This document shows positions 14,301 to 25,570 of a stretch of 64,000 nt of DNA, in pieces; position 1 is the stretch's first letter, and the number at the start of each line of letters is the position of its first letter. The notes below the pieces were generated by a model. That model saw only the letters and a program-made list of their open reading frames with translations. It ran no database searches and had not been told where the DNA came from. The DNA lies in the NCBI GenBank assembly GCA_022828595.1, contig JAKGHH010000004.1, positions 55,330,422 through 55,394,421 on the forward strand. The letters run 5' to 3'. The DNA comes from Nelumbo lutea (taxonomy: Eukaryota > Streptophyta > Magnoliopsida > Proteales > Nelumbonaceae). The position numbers and the translations under genes are program-made.

Positions 14301-16775
14301 ATAGTGGGGATACCATACTATTACTGAAAATGTAACATATATGCAGGAATAAGCATCTGGGTGAAATGGATCAACTTTACACTTAGTAACCTAGAAAAGT
14401 TTGCAATTATAATGTTGAAACCATAATGCATTCAGATGCACACAAAAGGAAAAAAGTAAATTTGTGCTGTATGATGCTGGACAGCTCATGCTTGTCTACC
14501 ACAAGTTTGAGGCCAGAACAAAAACAAAACAGGAAAAAAAAAAAAAAAAAAGAACTTATCATCAAAAGACGACCGAGAAATCCAAGTCCTATGGGCCACA
14601 TTTTGTTGAACTATAATGGAATGGTTAGAATTGCATCATCAAATGGTGTCTTCCTATAGAAATAAGCCAACATGAAAATGATCCAGGACATGAACGTACA
14701 GGAAAATATACAAAGGTAGCGAAAGGGATGGCAGCTATGACAAATATGTCAACTGTAAATATGACAGGAGTGCCTAATGATGATCACAAGGAAATGAATG
14801 ACATTCTCAAGGAGATAATGCATCGGCTTCAACCATGACATTACGTAGGCAGAGATCAATCATGATCAGTAATATAAGATTTAGTGATCATGACAGTATG
14901 TAGGCAGGGGCTAATTGGTATATAAAATCTGTAGTAAAAGGCATACATCAATAATCTATCAAGAAAAAAATATATATTTATCAAAAAAAATCCATCAAAA
15001 AATACGCATACACTAATATTGACCACCCCAGGGTTATGGCATCTACCATGTGGCTTAACTTGGACCAGATTATTTCCCTTTGAAGGGAACCAGAGGAACC
15101 GCTTTTTTCAACCTAATATTTTCCATTCCTCAGCTAATCAAACAGCACAGGAGAATGGGCATGCTATATTGGAATCTATAAAGTCACTTCTCTTTGCTGT
15201 TATTAATAAATGAAAAAAAAAAAGAGGAACAGAGAGTTTTAACTCCGAGAAATTAGCTCTACATGCTTCAAGCAATCAATCAAGGATTGTTACAAATTTT
15301 TATTTATGCAATGTCAATAAGCTAAGACCTCTTTATCTAAGCTATCTCCATCCTCCATTGTTCCCACCGGTGGAATGGTTGCTGTGGAATGAATCTTTTT
15401 AATTATAGTACAACAGATTTTGGAATGAAAAATGACTAGGAGGGTGAAGACAGTAATAGCACTTCAAGTAAGCTGCAAATGATCTTTTTTTTTTTTTTGA
15501 TAATTAAGCTGCAAACGATCATTAACCCAACTAAACTAGAGGACCTAACGGATTGGAGGATATTTTATGCTACGTTACAGACAAATTTTACAGTTTCTGA
15601 TCTATGTAAATTCTGTATCAATTCCATCAAAACTCGACCGAGTAATAGAGTGGTAATTTTTCAAAACAATAGCTTTTGTACTTTCCGACAACTAAACCTG
15701 TCCAACTGAGGACAGACAAGACTTTTGGAGTGTTCTTGGTTTCTGGAATAGTGCATTTCTGTATATGTTGCCTCTCTAGCTGCTAATTGATGGCTGCCTA
15801 AGTTACCGTCTTCCCAGTTAAGCATTAACCATTAGAAGGGGAAGTTGTCATCTTCTTCAAAGATAAAACCTGACTTAGTTCCTTGCACTAGAAAAGAAGC
15901 TCTATTGCCTACGCCAACACTAAAATCTACTTGAGCCAAGAAAGGGCTGCCACCTTCCCTTCTCAAAGAGTCAAAGGTGATTGCAGTAACAGAAAATCCA
16001 AGAAAGTTCCATGATCTTACATTTATGCTGCTCCTTGGACATGGAAAGCTCAAGACCCGACACCGCAGAAAAGACTGCAAAGACCACAATCAGATATCCC
16101 TCAGGTGAGTTCTCGATTTCAAAACTTAGACGAAATCAACCCACAATAAAGGAATTGTAGGTACCAGAAATTGCAGGAGTGAGGACCCCATCACCAATGA
16201 CCATGCATGTTCCAATCAAAGCCAGGAAAAGCAGCACTCTCTTCCACACCCTATGCTTCTCTAAGATGGGTTTTAACCTGCCGGGGGTATCAATGTCATC
16301 CTTCTTGTACGTCGATAGCTCCTCATCTGCAACCTGGCAATTGGGCAGGAAGCTCACCCTGGCGTGCCGGCACAGCAACGAATACAGCGCAAAAGTTCCG
16401 CCTTCGCCATTATCGTCTGCTCGAAGCACGATGAATACATATTTGAGCAGCGGTACCAGCGTTAGCGTCCAGAACACAAAGGACAACACCCCATAAATCT
16501 CCGTGTTGGTCTCTGAGTGTTGAATATCCTCTGCAAATGTACTCTTGTAAACGTAAAGAGGAGAAGTACTCAAATCCCCATATACAACGCCCAAGCTCTG
16601 ATAAGCCAGAGTGAAAACCGTCGCCCATGATTGCTTCTGCTGCAACCACAACAAACAACAACAACAATACGTCCATCAAAAACACGCTCTACAGCACCTC
16701 ATCTCAGTAGCGCGTATTAGCAAATACCCATCTCACCTTGACAGGACTCCCGTAAATACCACCTTCCAAATCCAT
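8369..16775 (-). CDS. KUP6-like: KUP/HAK/KT potassium transporter, KUP6/KUP8-like
   Basis: Potassium uptake permease of the plant KUP/HAK/KT family, an integral membrane K+ symporter. Coding exons in transcript order are 16775-16737, 16639-16165, 16074-16021, 11980-11720, 11636-11584, 10173-10050, 9966-9712 and 9423-8369. They total 2316 nt, about 771 aa; Arabidopsis KUP6 is 782. All joins keep frame with GT-AG borders. The start in the 13-codon first exon matches family N-termini. Visible marks are the [13 protein letters not shown] signature (residues 30-42), [20 protein letters not shown], many hydrophobic helices and a long cytosolic tail ending EVGMIYRV. The tail motif [11 protein letters not shown] (about 685-695) is shared with KUP6. 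Arabidopsis KUP6 is linked to ABA and osmotic control of K+ efflux; that role here is inference. The fourth exon follows a 4-kb intron. Exon 2 has a tandem acceptor. No break is seen. KUP8 is the main alternative name. Confidence 0.93.
12605..12790 (+). mobile_element. SINE-like tRNA-derived element
   Basis: Within a KUP6-like intron, TGGCATGATGG (12616-12626) fits a pol III A box and GGTTCAAGTCA (12658-12668) fits a B box, 31 nt apart. About 120 bp of non-tRNA sequence follows. This layout is that of a tRNA-derived SINE. The 3' end and target duplication are not clear, so the limits are approximate. Confidence 0.4.
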
Positions 16776-17373
16776 GACGGGCTAACTCAAACTCCAAGAA
16801 AACCCATTTTCTCCATAACTTGAAGAGACTCCAGAAAAAAAAATCCGGATAAATAAACGACCTTCTCAAGAAGAAATTAAGAACTTTGCAGTAACTGGAG
16901 AGAAAAACAAATTTTAAAAATGATATAGGGAACTCAGATTATAATTTTAGGAGTACAATAGGCAGATGAACAACCATCAATGGCGACACCTGAAGAACAA
17001 AGACGAGACTCCAGAAGCAAACACAGAAGAGAGTTTTGAAGCGTGGAGACTGGAGAGGGTGGTTGGAATTGAAGCAGACGATTATATGTTTCCCAATTCT
17101 CGCTTCACTCCTCAGTCTTCACTTGTTCAGTTCCGCTTTTCTTTTTTCTTTGCTTCTGTTAAATTTGTTCTCCTTCTCCCACTGGTCTCTTTATTTGGGT
17201 TACCTTTAATCTGCGCCACTCCACTTGGCTCCCTGAGAAAGTGGAGCAGAGAAAAAGGAAATGGAAGCAGGCAAAACGGGAACTTTTCCTTTTTTAACTT
17301 TTAACACAGTATTACGCCGGCTTTTTACTCTTGAATAAAACATGTTGAATTGTTGACTGGATTCTTTACTTTG

Positions 17374-17408
17374 TTTGTGGCTTGTGGCTTGTGGCTTGTG
17401 GCTTGTGG
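17374..17408. repeat. 7-bp minisatellite (CTTGTGG)n
   Basis: Four to five head-to-tail copies of CTTGTGG lie about 600 bp upstream of the KUP6-like start codon, in its leader or promoter region. In the sense of that gene the unit is CCACAAG. Confidence 0.8.
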
Positions 17409-17716
17409 TTGTGGGTGGGGAATACAAATATACAATACAAAGGCCTACGTCACCTTCACCTATCCAATCAACACCGTTGATTTGGAACACTATCGTTATC
17501 ATTAGTTACTGACTACACATCCAATCCACACCGTCCCCTCAGTCAGAATTCGGAAAGGTTGCCAAAACCAATTAGACATTTCAGGTAGAGCCTCCACCAC
17601 TGGTCCCGCAAGGCCGACTCTTTAAAAAATGGTTAACTGATTGCCAGTATCCATCAAAACCTAATTTCTGCAGACGTAACCTTCTGGGCTCCGTCTGAAA
17701 TTGACTCCTAATGTTA

Positions 17717-17744
17717 GAATGAATGAATGAATGAATGAATGAAT
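17717..17744. repeat. (GAAT)7 microsatellite
   Basis: Seven perfect GAAT units on the plus strand, in the upstream flank of the KUP6-like gene. Confidence 0.9.
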
Positions 17745-19539
17745 ACGGGGGATATAATGCCGAAAACTTGGCTCGGAGTCCCATCTCATGCCAGTTTAGA
17801 TGCAAAGACGGACCCACCTGTACCCCAATTGCCGGACTTGTGGTAGGTTGATCACTAAGTGCTCTCAGGCTCAGCAGAAGGAGAAAACAAGAACTGGAGT
17901 CAAAGGTTTATAAGTGCATTTCGTGAAACAAAGAATTAAAGAGAGTAGTTGAGGCATGAATTGGATGTTTTAATGGGCAGAGTCGCAGAGTCAATGTTTG
18001 TCAGTGCATCTCCTCGCTTGATTCGAATTCTGTGTAGGGTCCAAACTCCAAACAGGGGAGAAGTTTAACAGCTCACAATCCATTTCCTGATTAGTAGTGC
18101 ATTGAAGCTCAAAACCATTCAAAATTCCAATTATGACAAGCTGAATCTCTTTGTGTTCGTTCATTTCTTTTCATATAATTGTTTCAAGTTTCAATAATAT
18201 AGTATAATTGTTTGTTCATTCCATGGACCCCGTTAAATCCACGAAGGAACCAAAATCAAAAGAGACAAGAAGGTCGGCTGCTAGGCAAAGTCACCTTTAT
18301 AAAGTTTACTTAAAAAAGAAGGGCAACCAATTACCTACTAATCGGTATCGATTCATGGTCATAAATGCCTGAATCAGTGATGATTTATAAAAAAAAAAAA
18401 AAAGTAACTCTGTGACCGAATTAATCGAGTTTCGTGGACTCAACTCATTCCTACCTTATATTAACATGATTACAATATTATAATCATTGATGTTGATGAT
18501 GAGAATTAAAGTCGCTTTCGCTGTTTGTTCTTTCAGATTCAGAAACTCGTTTGGGTTAATGGAGAGAACAGAATCGTGATTGAAAGAAACATATGAAGAA
18601 CAAAAACTTAATTAAAATAATAAAAAAACATAGCAAAGTCTTTTCTCTGAATTTGCACTAAACAATGAATCATCCCTTCGCCATCTTTGTTATGTGAGAG
18701 AGAGAGAGAGAGAGCGCGCAAAACCGAGAAGGTTCCAGGAAGCTTACGAATTAAGTTGAGAGGAGAGGACACGTTGCTTTAACTAAGTGGGATTCCCACT
18801 GGCGAGTGATCGATCAGTCGCGCCCACGTCTCTATTTTCTGCCATGGTTCTCAATCATACTCTTTACCTGTGCTTTGGCTCTCAGCGAGATATGAGAATG
18901 AATCATTCGGCAATAAAATCCAGGTATCTGATCTGGATCCGATATTTTTGCGAGTGAAATATAATAAAGTAAAGAAACAGACAACTTATGTGACGACTCA
19001 ATCATCCTTTTACGTCTGGCCTGGTGCATTTGCATTGGAAGATATATATAAAATTTAAAAAGAAAGAAGAAAAACAAAGTCAAGAAAATAAAAGATTCCA
19101 GATTTGCTTATACTTCTCTAACAGGTTTTCAGGTTTTGGGTATTGATGGTCGAACAGAACAGAATCAGAATGAGTGGTAGATAAAAAAAAAGTACTAGTG
19201 AAGAAACCTAGCTGAGTTTTCAGTCAATTAAATTAAATTTGAACGTCAAAGGAACGCTCGGTAACATCAAAATCAATAGAACAACTGGAGTAGTTTGAAA
19301 TTCCAGCACGATAGCGCATGGAAAAGAAGCTTATAAGCTATCTTAAAATAATCTGTCTAGAAAATGAAGCTCGACGTTCAAAGTAACACTCAATTTCATC
19401 CGTTAGGGCCTCAACTTTCAATGACATATCACGCATATATCCTCAACTTTCAAAAACCAACATTCAATTCCATCCGTTACGGGACGGCTGAGCCTGTTCG
19501 CCAGTTGTTAAATATTAGAAGTCGGCTCAAAGTAATTTA

Positions 19540-19700
19540 GGTCCCATTTGGTTCGTGGGAATAGGAGTTTAGGATCAGAATCGGAATGAATCATTCTGAT
19601 TCCAACAATTTGGTTAGGCGGAATTAAAATCCCATTTTCATTTATGATGAAATGGTCATTACCTCCTCTTTCCTTGGTAATGAAATCAATTATACAATGG
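19540..19700. mobile_element. fragment of a small DNA transposon
   Basis: Begins AGGTCCCATTTGGTTCGTGG and continues with a GGAAT-rich stretch, a form common at the ends of plant non-autonomous DNA transposons. A matching right end was not found, so this is probably a fragment. The assignment rests on pattern recognition only. Confidence 0.3.
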
Positions 19701-19879
19701 AAATCCCCCAAGGCACAAAGAGGTCCATCCTAATCCTAGCTACTAACAGCAGAAGAAATATAATCAAAAAACTGTTGGCACCCTTCAGAGCTAGGGTGCA
19801 CATAGAAACAACACAAACCATTCAGCAAAGCATGGATAATTAAGAACTTTAGCACAAATATAGTAAGTGTTATCAAATG

Positions 19880-20254
19880 GATGAAGCTCGGGCTTTGTTG
19901 GAAGCTCTATCTCTAGCAACTCAGTTGTTGTTATCAAATGTGATATTTGAAGGTGATGCTGAAACCATATATAAACTCTTGTTGGTTGATCATATCGATC
20001 CAACTGTGGCAGTTTATTCATGTTTTAGCCGCTTGTAGGAGTTCTCTTCGACACCTTTCTAATTGCTTGGTGAATTGTGTTTGTCGCTCAGCCAATAAGC
20101 CTGCCCACACTGTAGCACAGAAGGGACTATCTCTGGGTCGGCCTTGTATTTAGGTTTGCTTCTCCAGATTTTCTCATTCCTATTCTTGTAGGCGATTCTT
20201 CATCAAGCTAAAGTAATGAAACAGCCTACTGGCTTCTTCTCAGAAAAAAAAAAA
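19880..20254 (+). pseudogene. LINE 3' remnant: RNase H fragment and poly(A)
   Basis: From 19880 the frame reads DEARALLEALSLATQ and then FEGDAETIYKLL, the pattern of the RNase H-like domain (RVT_3 type) found at the end of plant non-LTR reverse transcriptases. Near 20010-20035 the frame shifts. The second frame carries CRSANKPAHTVAQKGLSL, matching the domain's terminal ReaNkaAHxLA motif, and stops at 20151-20153. About 90 bp later an A11 run (20244-20254) marks the 3' end. The element is 5'-truncated and dead. No reverse transcriptase domain is present. Confidence 0.65.
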
Positions 20255-20259
20255 GGTAA

Positions 20260-22317
20260 TTGGTTTATTCGGCCAAAAACCAAAGTTTTAAATAAACAAC
20301 TGAACCAAAACTAAAATTTTCGGTTCAGTTTCAATTACAACCAAATTTTCTTAATATATATATATAATACATTTATATTATATTGGTAATGCAAAATTTT
20401 CATCCAGAAACTGTTTCTGATGCAAATTTTGTACCACCCTTCTATGTCAATTCTCTCTTATATTAAGTGAGTATCAAATCATCTTTCATTTATTTCCTAT
20501 TTTACTTCACACAAATAAATAAGACAACCTCAAACTCAAATCTAAACCAAAAACAAACCGCATTTACACCACTGCAAAACAAACAATAGCCCTGAAAACT
20601 TCCTCTGAACTTTCAGTTTAACAGTGTAAAGATATTGCAAGATTCGTGATAATCAGATCTCAACTCTCTAACTCTAAAGTGACAAAACCGAACAAATCCA
20701 AATTCTGTATTAAGGATATGTCCCCATCCCGCTATCTGCTACTTGCTTGGACCTGGGTCATGGTTCATGTCTTTCTATGAAAACTTCTCTTCACCTTTTT
20801 TTTTCTTCTCTTTTATACTGCAACCGCACTTTATAAGAGCGTGGTTCATCTTAGCCCTTGGAAAGCAAAGCTTTATTTAAAGTGAAAATTTTGCTCAAAC
20901 TTTTATTATATTCAACCATTGGTAATTACTCTATATTTTTGAATAATTGAAAAGACATTAGTACTCTTTGGTCAGTTAAACAAAACCCAATTTGTCATTT
21001 TTAATGATACCCCTTCACTAAAGAAAGGAGCTGGTACTGCTGAAGAATAGATAAGAAATAGGCTGATTCCTTTTCTTTGAATATGTCCAGAAATCCAAAA
21101 TCCTAAGCCATAAATAAGCTCTCAAAGTTTGATTGCAAGAGAAGGGTTTGACTGGACACTTGACACTTTTCTGAACCTGAAATTGTTCCTTAGATCACAA
21201 GTAAGAAAATAAATAGATTTTTTTTAGATAATAGCGAAGATGTTTTTGTCCCTTTAATTTTATATCAATTCAGTGAATTGACTGAAGAATAATTTTGTTT
21301 TTTCTCAATTATTCTTTACAATTGAGATTAGGTGGTGGATGTATGAGAGAACAAATTATTTAACAAAAAACAAAACAAAAAGGTGGTTGTATTTTCTATT
21401 TTGTAATGCTAGAGTAAGGAAAAAATGGGTTTAGTAAATATTAAGAAAACAGGAAATTATTTCCAATGCAAGGTTATAAAGACTGTTTAAAGGGCTTTGC
21501 ATCGACTAAATCCAGTTTCATTTGTGAGATCTAACAATCAGACACCATTGACGGTTCTGCGTGTGAGACGCCAGTTGTAAGGAGCAAATCCGGTCTCCAG
21601 TTCTGCCATTAAATTGAGCCTATACGGCCAATTCAGTGAGTCCCCTATTTCGGGAATAATCCACATCACCCACAAAAATCCTCCAAATAAAAGAAAAAAG
21701 TGGGTCAATGTGGGGAACCTAACTACTTTAGAGATGAGAATGGGACTTGACCAGCAAGTTTTCATATTTTTGCTTATTTTTCTAGGAGAAAAGGGTAAGG
21801 TGGTTTCTTATTTAGGTTCCCCATCGTTCGGAAAACGATATCTAAACGACCCCAAGAATCTATTACGTGGCAAACAGTGACGGGTTAGACAAACCCACCT
21901 ATTGATCTCATCGCCCCATATGCTTTTGACACGTGTCCTATAGCTTCCTACGGCTTACATCATCGCACGTTTTATGGATGGATTGGATAGCTATGCGGCA
22001 CTGGCATTAAATACACAATCCTTTTTGCAGAGGCGTGTTTGAAAAGCAGTAACCAAACCTAAAAAAGAGCTTTCTCTACGATGTAGTGGTAGCCTACTAG
22101 GTGGATTGCCAACTTGCCATTTGGAATTAGCCGGTCAGACTCAAACACACGTGGTATCCCAATTGGGTGGGCCTTAAAACCCGGCCCACGGTCCATATTG
22201 GGGAATTGGGGATGGGGATCCCTTTCACTTTTCCCTTTCAGGCTTATTTATGTCGTAAGATATTCATTATCAACACATTCCCATGACCCATCCATGCCTA
22301 AAGAAGTAAAGAGGCTT
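20260..22317. other. gene-free intergenic DNA
   Basis: AT-rich sequence with only short ORFs lacking domains or splice partners. I see no RNA gene and no paired repeat I can support. Confidence 0.45.
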
Positions 22318-23788
22318 GGGTAGTGTTTGAGAACATTTTTAATAAATACTTCTTTTAAGAAGTAATTCTTTTAAGACATGGGACCATTGGTTTTTAAGTA
22401 CTTATAGGTGTTTGGTAAAAAAGTGGGGTAAAAGTACTTTTTTTTAAAGAACTACTTCTTCGAAAAAGTGATTTTAAGTTGGTTTTTTTTTAAGTATTTC
22501 TTCAAAATAATAGGACGAACCAGTCCCTGACAAATTTGTATAATAACCAAAATACCCCCATTAGATTATACCTCCCCTTTCTCCACTCATTCAACCCTCA
22601 AACCCTAGCAACAGCAGCGCACCAATTGCAGGTCCACTAGCGATGATTGGCGATGAGGACCCGTGGTCGGTGGACCTACCATTTGGCTTATTTCCTCTAT
22701 GTTTTGAAGTTTTTCTTTCATTTAATCATTCCTTTTTTGTTTTTCTCTAACATGAACTCTATTCTTTGTAGATCTACTATGAAATCTACTGTTCGAACAA
22801 TGACCGACAACAATAGGTTAGTTCTCTATACATAGATCTATTATCATGAAATCTATTGTTGGTTGTGTGAAATCAGAAATCCGAAACAAAGCTCAATCTC
22901 AGATCTCTGAAACATAGCTCGTAACTCGATCTTAGATCTCTGAAACAGAGCTCGATCTCAGATCTAAAATAGTATAGGCACTCAACTCGCTGATATATTT
23001 TTTATATTCGTGATATGGATTGACTGATATGTAGTGCAAATGTTTTGCTTGATCTCAGATCTCTGAAACTTCTTTTGGGGTGCATGGGTTTTCTGATTTC
23101 ATCAGATGAAATGAATTTGTCAAACCTTTATGGGAAAGGATTTATTTTACCTTGTTTAATGATCAAAATACTGCAATATTTAGATGGTTGGATAGATTTT
23201 TGGTGTGAAACCTGTTTCCAGACGTCACACAGAAGTTTAATCAATAAGCTATTTGATCTCAAATCTATCATTTTGAGACCATGCCTTGTTACAGATCAAA
23301 AGTGTATGGATGCTGGATGTGGATTTTATGCCTAGTAAGTAGATATGCAGAACTAATTCTCTCGGTCTAGATTCAGGTTTTAAGGTGAACGAGGCAGGGA
23401 CGAATGGATGATCAATCATCTTTATGTTTACATCTTGATTTATTATTATTTATAATTATTATTTTTTTATTGTGATAAATTATTATTATTATTATTATTA
23501 TTATTATTTGGATTCACATGACAGCCCATGTGAGGGTCCATGTAGACTCTCAGTTGAATGTATAGTATAACATGTGAAAAATATTGTATATATATATATA
23601 AGTGGAGTGAAGGTTAAAATTGTCATTTGCATAAATATAAGCACTTATGAGAAAATAGCTTACCAAACATTCCCACCCCAATAAATACTTAAAACATAAT
23701 AAGTGATTTGAAAAGGTGGGTTATCAAACAGCCTAAAGGGTTGTTAAAATAAATACTTCTGACAAATAATTAATCATCAAACAGGGCC
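22318..23788. mobile_element. non-autonomous DNA transposon, about 1.5 kb
   Basis: The left end reads GGGTAGTGTTTGAGAAC. The right end, reverse-complemented, reads AGGCCCTGTTTGATGATTAA. Next to both ends lie similar AATAAATACTT stretches, giving a loose subterminal inverted repeat. The interior has no transposase ORF but carries several GATCTCAGATCTCTGAAAC-type short repeats (22890-23070) and an (ATT)n tract. The ends resemble hAT-like elements starting GGCCCTGTTTGG. No target duplication was seen, so the limits are tentative. Confidence 0.4.
23479..23508. repeat. (ATT)n microsatellite
   Basis: About ten perfect ATT units inside the putative 1.5-kb non-autonomous element. Confidence 0.85.
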
Positions 23789-23789
23789 T

Positions 23790-25396
23790 TAGATATTTAT
23801 TTTGATTTGCGTCTGGGGCTATATGATGCATAATTATGGGATCAGGTCCCCAATAGTGTGCATCACACCATCCGTCCACCAGCTGTCATATAAACAAAAT
23901 GAAGGGGAGTGGGGGCCCATAGCCCATTTAAAACCCTTTGGTCCCAGGAGAGACGTGTCAGTTCTTATTTCTTCCCAACCACTTCAAAAATCCTGCAGCC
24001 ATGGAGACATAGAGGGATGGAGATGGATTCCACCTAAGTATAGCTTATCCTCCTTGGATTAAAACCATCTAATTCCAAATTATGTATATATTTAGGTATT
24101 GACAAGGTAGTTTGAGGCTGGAAGGCCTCTTTACTTTTTATGGTCATCCATCTTCAATCCCAACAATTTCTTCTTCTTTTTTTTAATTGAGAAAACTCTA
24201 CTTTTCCAGCTTTGTCTTTTGCTTAGGATCTTGGGGCATATACAGTCACACACGCAAGCAAACAAAAAAAGAAAAAATCTTGAGATTTGACCAGAGACTC
24301 CATTATTCATTTGAAGATTCTAGTTGGTACTGCTAATAAGGATCCATTGGGAGATGGATGTTCCAGTTTGCTTATTGACTTACCCCAATTTGCTTATTGT
24401 CATTATCCAAGTCTTGTATGCCTGAAGCTCAGCCAACCTTTGATACCCAAAACAAAATCGTCATCGTTTTCTGATTTGGAAACCTGGAACTCTTGGTACC
24501 CATGATTTTAGTGCTATCAGTCTTCCTAATCTGCAACCACTGACATGAGTGCTTGTGTTAATGGGGTTGCTTGGGTACATGATGGTAATTGGGTGTGGAC
24601 TTCCATTTCAGAGCTGGGACCAGTCTCCATAATTTGGGACCATTATGTAAGCACCACTGAAGACCAGACAAATTCAAGAGCTTGACTATGGATCTTGTAT
24701 GAGTGATCAGAATTCAGATAAGCCAATCCCAGATGGACCTTATTAATGGAGCTAGTAATAATAATCCAGAGGTAAAGAAAGTATTTTTAGGCTAGAACTA
24801 GAACAGGATGGGGCTGACGATCATGATGAACATTTGTTAACCTTTTACCTCACCATGAGAAAATTAACACTAGGAAACACCAATCAGCAGCTTGGAGCCA
24901 TGACAAGCACAAGCAATTAGTTGTACAGTACCTTGGTAAATGAAGAGCAAAATCTGGTTACCATAACACATGGATGATAGATGGACCTATTTGGTTTGGT
25001 CCCTCCACCTCAACTGCCACATATTAAAAATGCTGATCACAACAACAATTAAAAATCGTATTCAAGCAAAGGTTGAAGCCTGTGGTAATCATGGTAAATA
25101 ATAAATTATTCATCAAACTTGACTATGAGTGCAGAAAACAACAGAATGAATGAATTCAACAATAAGTTTCTTCAATAGAAACCGGAGACTCTATTCTATG
25201 CCGTTCATGCTTTTCTCAATGAAAATCGCATGGACAGAGAAAGTTACGTGTTTCATGGTATAATTTAGCTGTCTTGCACTCACTATAACTAAATGAGAGC
25301 TCTCCATGCGTGTAACCATAAAGCAAAAGCATTTCCCATATAATGTGGGTTCAGGGAAACATGCCAAAGAAAGGTCCTTGTAACAATTACATACTT

Positions 25397-25400
<4 letters not shown>
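23790..25400. other. gene-free intergenic DNA
   Basis: No supported gene. Short ORFs lack domains. The right part probably includes downstream sequence of the KUP12-like gene, whose stop codon ends at 25571. Confidence 0.45.

Positions 25401-25432
<32 letters not shown>
25401..25432. repeat. (GA)16 microsatellite
   Basis: Sixteen perfect GA units on the plus strand, (CT)n in the sense of the minus-strand KUP12-like gene, 139 bp past its stop codon. Probably in the 3' untranslated region, much as in the KUP6-like gene. Confidence 0.9.
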
Positions 25433-25434
<2 letters not shown>

Positions 25435-25570
25435 AATGACTGTTAAAATTATCAAAATTGACAATAAAGGAGATGCAGCTAACAACATATGTTACAGTGT
25501 TCCTAAAACTACAACTACCAAGTCGCCTTTTCAATTACTTGTGTTATTGTCAGGTAAACCCAGACTTCGG

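Larger units (their letters stand above)
16776..19500. other. 5' flank of the KUP6-like gene and intergenic DNA
   Basis: This lies upstream of the minus-strand KUP6-like start codon and should hold its 5' leader and promoter. A TATA box could not be placed with confidence. It contains a 7-bp minisatellite (17381-17408), a (GAAT)7 tract (17717-17744) and a GA run near 18696-18712. No other gene is supported. Confidence 0.45.

Noticed and set aside
15832..16089. 85-codon minus-strand frame near KUP6-like exon 3
   Set aside because: It overlaps the 54-nt exon 16074-16021 in the wrong frame; the correct frame reads [17 protein letters not shown].
16179..16823. Plus-strand open frames opposite KUP6-like exons 1-2
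   Set aside because: Shadows of the transporter exon; the minus strand carries the family signature in the correct frame.
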